Positions 1 through 5,904 of a DNA stretch of 7,668 bases are shown here, in pieces; positions within the stretch are counted from its first letter, which is position 1; each line of letters begins with the position of its first letter. The translations under genes were made by a program, and so were the position numbers. This DNA comes from Lachnospiraceae bacterium UBA1201 (lineage in GTDB: Bacteria > Bacillota > Clostridia > Lachnospirales > Lachnospiraceae): NCBI GenBank assembly GCA_002309675.1, contig DBXX01000071.1:25857-33524 (forward strand), in the 5' to 3' direction. The notes beneath the pieces are model-generated. The model made no database searches and was not told where the DNA came from. It saw only the letters and a program-made list of their open reading frames with translations.

Positions 1-3000
1 TGGGTTCCCACGGTGATCTCCGTCGGGGGCGCAGCAGTCGCAGGAGCGGCAGCAGGAGCAACCGGGGGCGGCGGTGGCGGCGGCGGGGGAACTCCCGGGC
101 CTGAAACAGCAGGAGCAGGGCCGGCAGGACCTGGTGGAAACGGACCTATAGGAGCACCCGGAAGTGCAGGAACTCCCGGCAGTTCTTCAGGCGGCCCGGG
201 AGCGGAAGGACAGAGTAAACCGGACCGCAACGAGACCGACGACGAGAAGAAGAAAACCTACAAGCTGAAGATCTATAAGGATTTCGGAAACATCATTGTC
301 CCGGGAGCATCGCCCGTGATCGTGTATGCACGCGTAGTCGAAGTGGTAGGCGGCGTGGAGAAAGACCGACCGGATCTGTCGAAGAATATTAGGATATTCT
401 CTCCGGATAACATTTTGGGCATCCAGGAGCAGGAGGAACTCGCAGGAACATATAAAGCCGCGCGAGCCTGGGTCCAGGATCCGAAGACGGAAGAGTCCGA
501 GGCAGAGATCTCCTTCCAGTTCCGTGGTAAGGGCGGTTCCTTTACCAACCGGATGAAGTTCAGGATCGCGGTTCCGGAGATCGTTTTCGACCAGCCGAAC
601 CTCACGATCCCGCTAGGCTTTAAGGAAGAGGTACGCCCGTATTTCATCGTATTGGGTATGAACCAGAACCAGAAGGTATCTGCGAAGATCAAACCCGACG
701 ATGCATACGACGTGAGCATCGAGTCGATCGAGGCAGATCTCGGAAATGAACTGGCACATGCATACTATGCGGTGATCAAAGAAAAAGAGAAGGCGGATCC
801 GATGGATGACCGCCCGGCCGCAGCCATCGACAACTACACGATGACCATTCACGTGGAGCAGACGGACGGCCGTTATATTGAGCAGGATTTCTACATTGCC
901 CGACTGAAGGAAGGTATCTCAATCGCAGTCGATAAGATCAACTGCTGTCTGATCCCGACCGAAGAAGGAAAGGCGAAGCCTTTCACACAGCGCGCAAAGA
1001 CCGACTACAAGCTGGCGAAGACGAAGACGACGGTCCGTGTGCTGGAGTGTGATAAAGAGAATGAGAAGGTGCATGTCTACGCGCCGCTGATCACGGGATT
1101 TTCCGTGCACGCGGTACGCGAGGATGACGAAGAGATCGTTAAGGCGCTGGGCATCGCGCTTGACGCCGGCGAGACCGATCCCGAGATCCTCGACGACGGC
1201 TCCCTGCTCGTTACTCTGCAGTGTTCGAAGGCCATCCTGGACGTGCCGCGCCGCATTCAGGCGGTGGTCACGGTGCGGGGTAAGGTCGAAGACCGCGAGT
1301 ACGAGTGCTCGAAGGAAGTTCTGTTGCTGAGCCAGCCCAGCCGTTACGATGAGTTCGGCATGCTGAGCGCGGAAGACCGCGAGAAGGACGAACGCATTCG
1401 CCAGGGCCTCGAGACCTTGCGGGAAAATGTCTGGAACAACTATCTGGAGCAAATAGGACCGGTCTATCGGCTCGCGTGCGACCAGCTCTACGGCTTTAAC
1501 GAGGAGTATGGTTACGATGAGGAGATGGCATTCTACCTCATGGAGGTCTACAACGGCTTCCTGCGTGGTGAGATCGTCGGCGCGAATGCGAAGCCGGCCG
1601 GCGACATGACTGTAGGTGAGTACGTCTGGTGCTTCTACGCGGAGATGGCGAAATCGGCCAATGAGATCGAGGCGAGAGCCGGTCTTTCAGGTCGTCTGTT
1701 GCTCGGATTTGCCACCGTCGGACTTTCCGAGGTCGCATTCTGGACCATGGATTTCATCCGCGTGCCGTACAATATGCATGAGGCACTCGAGAAGGACGAC
1801 GCAACCGTCGCCAGCGTGCTGTGGGCGGGTGCAAAACCGTTTGTTTTAGCCTATGCCGGCGAGAAAGTCTTAGGCTGGGCGCTCGGAAAAGCATGGCCGA
1901 AGGCAACGGCGAGGTTCCCGCTCCTGAAGAGTGTCGAGAAACTGTATTTAAGCTACGCGAAGAATGTTCAGGGCTTCAACCAGAAGTTCTCGCTGGGCCG
2001 GGGGCCGAAGGCAGGAGTCGGCGCGGATGGCCGCGGAAAGGTAGAAAACGCGAACCACGCGAACGACGGCTATAGCAACTCGAAGAGCGTGAAGTCGGCC
2101 CAGAACGCATCGTCCACGATGAAGGATATGCGAGCGAAGGCCGAAAACAACGTAGACCGCCTGCTTCGGAAGACCCGCCAGAGCGGCAAGACGACGCAGC
2201 TGTCCGACGAGTTCGTTAAGGCCAGCCGCGAAGGCCTCGAGATGGTCAAGGATCTCGAACGTGCGTACAACCAGCAGAAACTGTACCCCAGCGCGGAAAA
2301 TGCCGCGAAACTGGAGGCTATGTATAAGGAGGTGCGCGGAAACTACTACGCGAAGCAGCAGCTGAAGAACCTGAGCGATTTCAATGCGGTGGAAGTACGT
2401 ATGAAGTACAACGAGTACTGGGGCGGAAAGGACGCCGCGATCAAAGCAGGTTCCGTGAAGCGTATTTCCAGCAAGACCGGCATCCCCGAGAAAGATATCT
2501 ATTTCAAGAGCGTATCGGGCAATACCGAGATGAAGCTGAAGACCGGCCGGACCAGCGCCGTGGATACGGACCTGACCGGCTACCAGAAGCGTGGCTCACA
2601 GGGCGACATCGAGATCAAAGATACCGTCCAGGCCAATGAGGTCGCATTTGAGGTGCACGAGCAGATCACCGGTCAGAAGACGACCGACCTGAATACGGCG
2701 CTGGAAACCTGCAAGAAATACGATTATAACGTCGTAGCAGGCGCAAACCAGCATGCAGCCGAGAAATACCTGCAGGTAGACCGAATGCTCACTCCTGAGG
2801 GCCACAAGCTCAAATTGGAGTATGCGGAGTGGAACGCCCAGGTAACGACCCACAAAGTGCAGATGCACGTCGACGAGGCGAAGTCGCTTCTGAAGGAAGC
2901 GATGAAGCATCCGCCGGGAAGCGAGGAGCAGGCCGCCCTGATAAAGAAGGCCTGCAACGAATATTTCGAAGGCTTCCGAAACGGTATGAAGCAGAGCCGC

Positions 3001-3237
3001 CGAACCTCCCTGCCTCGAAACGAACAGCTCATGGCAGACGGCAAGGCAAACGCCATCACCGATGACGAAATGACCATGCAGGCGCTCATCGAGCGTGCGA
3101 TCGACGGCCCGAAGGACGGCCACATTGGATGTGACATGAGCGACGTCATGAACGTCCTCGATGACATGGGCTACGGCGCAGACGGCTACGCAAAATCGAC
3201 CGGCGAAATGGTACTGAAGACCGCCGGCGGACAGTAA
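1..3237 (+). CDS. Very large multidomain protein of unknown function, C-terminal part (5' end outside window)
   Basis: The reading frame is open from base 1 to the TAA at 3235-3237 (1078 visible residues). A GTG at 13 could start it, but only 12 bases precede it and no RBS can be judged, so I treat it as 5'-partial. Numbering from base 1: residues 5-75 are Ala/Gly/Pro-rich with nine consecutive Gly (22-30) and a short collagen-like G-x-y run (GPIGAPGSAGTPGSS). Residues ~80-435 are beta-rich and look like tandem Ig-like segments. Residues ~445-555 are helical and acidic. Residues ~561-640 include hydrophobic stretches (for example GRLLLGFATVGLSEVAFW) that could be membrane-active or buried. 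Residues ~690-800 are Lys/Arg/Gln-rich helix, possibly coiled coil. Residues ~815-1078 form a C-terminal domain containing TGRTSAVDTDLTGY (D855, D857). No signal peptide is visible. The order of linker, Ig-like region, hydrophobic segment and distinct C-terminal domain resembles exported effectors or polymorphic toxins, but I do not recognise a named family. The gene is followed by a hairpin and is GC-rich, unlike its downstream neighbours. Confidence 0.85.
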   Translation, partial: WVPTVISVGGAAVAGAAAGATGGGGGGGGGTPGPETAGAGPAGPGGNGPIGAPGSAGTPGSSSGGPGAEGQSKPDRNETDDEKKKTYKLKIYKDFGNIIVPGASPVIVYARVVEVVGGVEKDRPDLSKNIRIFSPDNILGIQEQEELAGTYKAARAWVQDPKTEESEAEISFQFRGKGGSFTNRMKFRIAVPEIVFDQPNLTIPLGFKEEVRPYFIVLGMNQNQKVSAKIKPDDAYDVSIESIEADLGNELAHAYYAVIKEKEKADPMDDRPAAAIDNYTMTIHVEQTDGRYIEQDFYIARLKEGISIAVDKINCCLIPTEEGKAKPFTQRAKTDYKLAKTKTTVRVLECDKENEKVHVYAPLITGFSVHAVREDDEEIVKALGIALDAGETDPEILDDGSLLVTLQCSKAILDVPRRIQAVVTVRGKVEDREYECSKEVLLLSQPSRYDEFGMLSAEDREKDERIRQGLETLRENVWNNYLEQIGPVYRLACDQLYGFNEEYGYDEEMAFYLMEVYNGFLRGEIVGANAKPAGDMTVGEYVWCFYAEMAKSANEIEARAGLSGRLLLGFATVGLSEVAFWTMDFIRVPYNMHEALEKDDATVASVLWAGAKPFVLAYAGEKVLGWALGKAWPKATARFPLLKSVEKLYLSYAKNVQGFNQKFSLGRGPKAGVGADGRGKVENANHANDGYSNSKSVKSAQNASSTMKDMRAKAENNVDRLLRKTRQSGKTTQLSDEFVKASREGLEMVKDLERAYNQQKLYPSAENAAKLEAMYKEVRGNYYAKQQLKNLSDFNAVEVRMKYNEYWGGKDAAIKAGSVKRISSKTGIPEKDIYFKSVSGNTEMKLKTGRTSAVDTDLTGYQKRGSQGDIEIKDTVQANEVAFEVHEQITGQKTTDLNTALETCKKYDYNVVAGANQHAAEKYLQVDRMLTPEGHKLKLEYAEWNAQVTTHKVQMHVDEAKSLLKEAMKHPPGSEEQAALIKKACNEYFEGFRNGMKQSRRTSLPRNEQLMADGKANAITDDEMTMQALIERAIDGPKDGHIGCDMSDVMNVLDDMGYGADGYAKSTGEMVLKTAGGQ

Positions 3238-3252
3238 AAAACAAATTGATAA

Positions 3253-3299
3253 ACACTCGCCGGGGCGTGAATGATTATCTTTCACGCCCCGTCGGGTGT
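3253..3299 (+). terminator. Long GC-rich hairpin after the large gene
   Basis: Arms at 3253-3271 and 3281-3299 are 19 bases each, pair at 17 of 19 positions, and enclose a 9-base loop (TGATTATCT). The hairpin starts 15 bases after the large gene's stop. The 3' side is AT-rich (CATAATAATAC) but lacks a true T-run, so termination on the + strand is plausible rather than certain. The sequence is clearly related to the hairpin at 5836-5874, sharing the CCGGG arm, the TATCTTTC loop/right-arm junction and CGCCCCG. It may belong to a family of similar elements in this genome. Confidence 0.7.
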
Positions 3300-3387
3300 C
3301 ATAATAATACGAATAATACAAAATCAAGGATAAGCGGAAACAACTTGGAAACATATATAAAATCTTTATTAAAATATAAAAACGACC

Positions 3388-3416
3388 TTGCGTGTTGCCT
3401 TTTTATATGCTATAAT
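3388..3416 (+). promoter_or_regulatory. Sigma-A-type promoter with extended -10, upstream of the small ORF and protease unit
   Basis: A perfect TATAAT (3411-3416) is preceded by TGC (3408-3410), giving an extended -10. A partial -35, TTGCGT (3388-3393), sits at 17-base spacing. The region just upstream (about 3350-3387) is very A/T-rich and could act as an UP element. Transcription would start near 3422-3424, leaving a leader of about 90 bases before the small ORF. This is the only convincing promoter between the large gene and the protease gene, so it probably drives the small ORF and, by read-through, the protease and lipoprotein. The stretch 3300-3387 holds nothing else I recognise apart from a tandem AATAATAC at 3303-3310 and 3312-3319. 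Confidence 0.65.
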
Positions 3417-3513
3417 GCGGTTGTAACAGTAGTAGGGTTGGTTGAATCCTATTAAAACTCATTACATGTGGAGTGTCAAAGCAGCAAAGTGTTTCATAGG
3501 GAGGAGTGATTCT

Positions 3514-3618
3514 ATGGCGATGAAAAAAGAAAATATATCTAATATTGTGCGTAGAACAGACCTCAGACGCCACACAAAATGGGGAGGTCAGAGCAAGCGT
3601 ATCAGTATAAGCGCATAA
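3514..3618 (+). CDS. Small basic peptide of 34 residues (possible leader peptide)
   Basis: ATG at 3514 follows a strong ribosome binding site (GGGAGGAG, 3499-3506; 9 bases from GGAGG to ATG), and the frame runs to TAA at 3616-3618. The peptide begins MAMKKENIS and ends with SKRISISA. It contains nine Lys/Arg against two acidic residues, with RR pairs at residues 13-14 and 18-19 and a KWGG at 22-25. It has no hydrophobic core, so it is neither a signal peptide nor a typical membrane toxin. It lies about 90 bases downstream of the extended -10 promoter, and its stop codon falls inside the left arm of a hairpin (3613-3647). That arrangement suits a leader peptide or a short independent transcript. 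I do not recognise a family. A chance ORF within a structured leader RNA is the main alternative; the strong RBS favours real translation. Confidence 0.5.
   Translation: MAMKKENISNIVRRTDLRRHTKWGGQSKRISISA
3559..3589 (+). other. Hairpin inside the small ORF
   Basis: GACCTC (3559-3564) and GAGGTC (3584-3589) are perfect 6-base complements around a 19-base loop that includes the AATGGGG stretch. Together with the hairpin at 3613-3647 it makes the leader transcript structured. I do not match it to any known riboswitch class. Confidence 0.3.
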
Positions 3619-3654
3619 GTCGGAAGAGTAAAAACATCCGCTTATGCTTTATTT
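3613..3654 (+). terminator. Possible terminator or attenuator between the small ORF and the protease gene
   Basis: GCATAAGTCGG (3613-3623) pairs with CCGCTTATGC (3638-3647) through ten base pairs with a single bulged T and a 14-base loop. TTTATTT (3648-3654) follows at once. The left arm overlaps the last codons and stop of the small ORF, so a ribosome terminating there would occlude the stem. The stem is modest, which suits partial read-through into the protease gene, whose start lies about 40 bases further on. Confidence 0.5.
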
Positions 3655-3678
3655 CCAAAAGATTATCATTATAATTGG

Positions 3679-3685
3679 AAGGAGG
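3679..3685 (+). promoter_or_regulatory. Ribosome binding site of the protease gene
   Basis: AAGGAGG lies 9 bases before ATG 3695, a near-ideal Shine-Dalgarno site that supports this start. A TATAAT at 3670-3675 lies too close for a normal leader and has no good -35, so the transcript most likely comes from the promoter at 3388-3416. Confidence 0.8.
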
Positions 3686-3694
3686 AAATAAACT

Positions 3695-5131
3695 ATGCAT
3701 TATAAAAGATATATAAGCGCGTTGATTGCATTGCTATTGCTTATGACTGTTTCAGTATATGCCACAGATGCAGAAGATCTCATCAGCACAGAGCATATAT
3801 TCACAAACTCGGAGCTGGCTTGCGAAACCGATGCGATCATTCAAACACCAGCTTCCTCAAATGATGGGATGATCCGTATCAATCACATAGAAGGGGAAGA
3901 TACAAGAGATAGTATTACCTATTATATCGCTATGGTCAGTAATGGGGACTTGCTATCTAGCCCGACCAGCGGAAGTTTTTCGCGAACCAGATATTCATCG
4001 GGCGTTAATAATGGTCACGTCACTCAAAAATGGATTTTTACACAGGTCAGTGGATCTACGTCTACATTCATAGTGTATTCGAATACAGATACAAGTAAAT
4101 GTTTGACGGTAAATCCGTCAACGAAAGCGGTAACGCTGTCCGCATATACAGGATCGCAATATCAAAAGTGGAGTATGTATTATTCTTCAAGTGGCAATTC
4201 TTTGGTTTCAGAGGCGACGGATACTAGCATACATGGATGTAAATTGGTTGTCGGTACAAATACCTGTAGCGTTAGTAATCAGTCATTTACACCTATGGGC
4301 TTTCTAAACGTTTCATGGTATGTGCCTTGTAGTATCCTTTCGATACGAGATATTGGAGTGCCCTTGGGTGGGACTGCCACCATGTACACACCGGACTACT
4401 CTCCATCGAATTCAAATTGCAATGGCAATATGTGGGAGAATTATACCTCCAACAATTCGAGTGCTTGTCCGATCAACTCATCAGGAGTGCTGACCGGAAA
4501 TGCGCTTTCATCCGTAAGCATCACAGTTACGAATAAGATTACCGGTACATTTGGGATATTTACGGCGGACGTATTGGTCCCGGTAACGAAAAATGCAAGG
4601 ATTTATTATGATTCTGGTGTAACGCAGAGTGCGTCAACATTGGCAAGTATATATGGTCAGGCGACAGCGGATTTATCAAAAGCATATTGTATCAATATGA
4701 ACTTAGTTTCGACGTCACTTAGCACCCAGTTGAATGGCAATTCTTGCCCGAATACAACTCCGAATCATATCTGCACGGCTTCCTGCGGAACGCTGACATC
4801 CTGTGCGACGACCCATCATAAGAGTGCGGCTCGGTTAGTGGATTTGTTAAGTTCAAGCAGTTATTATACCTATCGTTTAGTAAGCCATGCCGTATGCACA
4901 TATGATGGTACTCATAATGAAATAGTGGGTTTGGGTTATCGACCGGGAAGAGATGCAATAACATCTGTCTTAACAACGCCTGAATTAAAGACATCGATAC
5001 AGCATGAATTGACTCATAATTTAGGGGGAAGTCACTATACTTGTATAAATGGTCAAAAATGTGTTTTGAAAGGTAATTTCGACTACTGGTGTGATAATTG
5101 TCGTTCGGCGATACTACAAAACAGGAATTAA
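3695..5131 (+). CDS. Secreted metzincin-type zinc metalloprotease with ricin-type lectin domain
   Basis: This is a 478-residue exported protein. A Sec signal peptide covers residues 1-23 (MHYKRY, hydrophobic core 7-21, likely cleavage after VYA), followed by a Ser/Thr-rich pro-region. Residues ~75-210 carry the beta-trefoil QxW pattern (QKW at 111-113 and 157-159), indicating a ricin-type carbohydrate-binding domain. Residues ~215-300 resemble a Big2/Ig-like domain (a WENYTSNNSS-type motif from W247, followed by NSSGVLTGNA). The C-terminal catalytic part contains HELTHNLGGSH (437-447), an exact HExxHxxGxxH metzincin motif: His437, His441 and His447 would bind zinc and Glu438 would be the general base. 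C450, C456, C466 and C469 follow, the last two as CxxC. This spacing resembles archaemetzincins, but the usual CxM Met-turn reads CVL (Leu458). The protease probably acts outside the cell on a glycosylated target bound through the lectin domain; the substrate is unknown. It is AT-rich and lies 10 bases before a lipoprotein gene. Confidence 0.85.
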   Translation: MHYKRYISALIALLLLMTVSVYATDAEDLISTEHIFTNSELACETDAIIQTPASSNDGMIRINHIEGEDTRDSITYYIAMVSNGDLLSSPTSGSFSRTRYSSGVNNGHVTQKWIFTQVSGSTSTFIVYSNTDTSKCLTVNPSTKAVTLSAYTGSQYQKWSMYYSSSGNSLVSEATDTSIHGCKLVVGTNTCSVSNQSFTPMGFLNVSWYVPCSILSIRDIGVPLGGTATMYTPDYSPSNSNCNGNMWENYTSNNSSACPINSSGVLTGNALSSVSITVTNKITGTFGIFTADVLVPVTKNARIYYDSGVTQSASTLASIYGQATADLSKAYCINMNLVSTSLSTQLNGNSCPNTTPNHICTASCGTLTSCATTHHKSAARLVDLLSSSSYYTYRLVSHAVCTYDGTHNEIVGLGYRPGRDAITSVLTTPELKTSIQHELTHNLGGSHYTCINGQKCVLKGNFDYWCDNCRSAILQNRN

Positions 5132-5136
5132 GGAGG
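5130..5136 (+). promoter_or_regulatory. Ribosome binding site fixing the lipoprotein start at 5142
   Basis: AAGGAGG overlaps the protease stop codon (TAA 5129-5131) and lies 5 bases before ATG 5142. The frame is open further upstream to an ATG at 5091 inside the protease gene, but that start has no comparable site, and the extra residues would precede a complete signal peptide. Overlap of stop and RBS suggests translational coupling of the two genes. Confidence 0.8.
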
Positions 5137-5141
5137 ATATT

Positions 5142-5807
5142 ATGAAAAAGAAAACCTTGTTTTTACTTATGGCTGGAAGTTTATTGTTAATGTCTTCCTG
5201 CACGGCAGAAAAGGATGGCCGGTCAATTGAAAACAGTATTGTTAATTCATCCCACGAAGAAAGCCAAACAGTTCTGTTTACAGAAACAAAAGAAATACCA
5301 CCGAGTGAAAAGGGAGCGCTTGAAATTGAATACAAACCGGTTTTTGTTAGAACAATCGAGGAACTGATTGAAAGGATACAAAATGTGCGCCAGGGAAAAG
5401 AAGAGGATAATCGCAATAAGCTGTCATTGATCAACAAACTGATCGTACCGGATACCGCTATTGAAGGTTACCACTTATGGGGAATACAAGTAAACGAATA
5501 TAACGTGTTCTACTACTACACGCCTAATAACACTACTGTAGAAATGGGCATGATCGATTATGACCGCGATTATATCATAACGGTATGCCGACCGGAATAC
5601 GCAAATCAGGAGGATCCGTTGAAACCTTTAAGTGAGCAGCAACAGATTAAAACGCCTCTGAATGAGGATGGATATCTTCACGTCGCATCTATGCGGGACT
5701 TGACGTTTACCTATGAAAACACGTGGATCAGTATTCGATATCCTAAAGGAAAAACATATCAGGATATTAAGCCGTTGTGTAAAGCAAAAACGATCGAAAT
5801 TGATTGA
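5142..5807 (+). CDS. Putative lipoprotein of unknown function, partner gene of the metalloprotease
   Basis: This 221-residue protein starts MKKKTLFLLMAGSLLLMSSC, a lipoprotein signal with Cys20 as the probable lipidated residue. The lipobox MSSC is slightly off consensus, with Met at -3. The start at 5142 is chosen over 5091 because of the AAGGAGG site immediately upstream. The mature part (~200 residues) begins with a Ser/Glu-rich tether (21-60). A charged helix follows (RTIEELIERIQNVRQGKEED), then a beta-rich region with aromatic runs (YNVFYYYTPNN) and a C-terminal strand region (WISIRYPKGK). No catalytic motif is visible and I do not recognise the family. It would sit on the outer face of the cytoplasmic membrane. 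It follows the protease gene by 10 bases and very likely shares its transcript. A role as inhibitor, membrane anchor or substrate-handling partner of the protease is possible but only inferred from position. Confidence 0.8.
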   Translation: MKKKTLFLLMAGSLLLMSSCTAEKDGRSIENSIVNSSHEESQTVLFTETKEIPPSEKGALEIEYKPVFVRTIEELIERIQNVRQGKEEDNRNKLSLINKLIVPDTAIEGYHLWGIQVNEYNVFYYYTPNNTTVEMGMIDYDRDYIITVCRPEYANQEDPLKPLSEQQQIKTPLNEDGYLHVASMRDLTFTYENTWISIRYPKGKTYQDIKPLCKAKTIEID

Positions 5808-5835
5808 TAAACAACAGAATAAAAGTACATAAAAC

Positions 5836-5874
5836 CCGCCGGGTCGCGAAAAGGTATCTTTCGCGCCCCGGCAG
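5836..5874. terminator. Bidirectional terminator hairpin between convergent genes
   Basis: Arms 5836-5851 and 5859-5874 are 16 bases each, pair at 14 of 16 positions, and have a 7-base loop (AGGTATC). It lies in the 97-base gap between the lipoprotein stop (5807) and the glycosidase stop (5905). Read on the - strand the stem is followed directly by a GGGTTTTATG stretch, so it looks strongest as the terminator of the glycosidase gene. On the + strand only ATTTAT follows. It is related in sequence to the hairpin at 3253-3299. Confidence 0.75.
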
Positions 5875-5904
5875 ATTTATAGGATGAAAAAAGCTATGGC
5901 ATGA

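Noticed and set aside
2596..3354. Minus-strand open frame of 252 codons covering the end of the large gene and its hairpin
   Set aside because: It is antisense to the large gene, runs through the terminator hairpin, and has no credible RBS or domain.
3246..3455. Plus-strand frame of 69 codons downstream of the large gene
   Set aside because: It translates the hairpin and the promoter itself and has no RBS, so it is not a gene.
3670..3675. TATAAT just before the protease RBS as a separate promoter
   Set aside because: There is no usable -35, and a start a few bases downstream would leave almost no leader before the Shine-Dalgarno site.
5091..5141. Earlier in-frame start for the lipoprotein
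   Set aside because: It would add 17 residues ahead of an intact lipoprotein signal peptide and overlap the protease gene, whereas the AAGGAGG site at 5130-5136 fits ATG 5142.
3253..5874. CRISPR array or insertion sequence formed by the two related hairpins
   Set aside because: There are only two copies about 2.5 kb apart, with no spacer periodicity and no transposase, integrase or target-site duplication visible between them.
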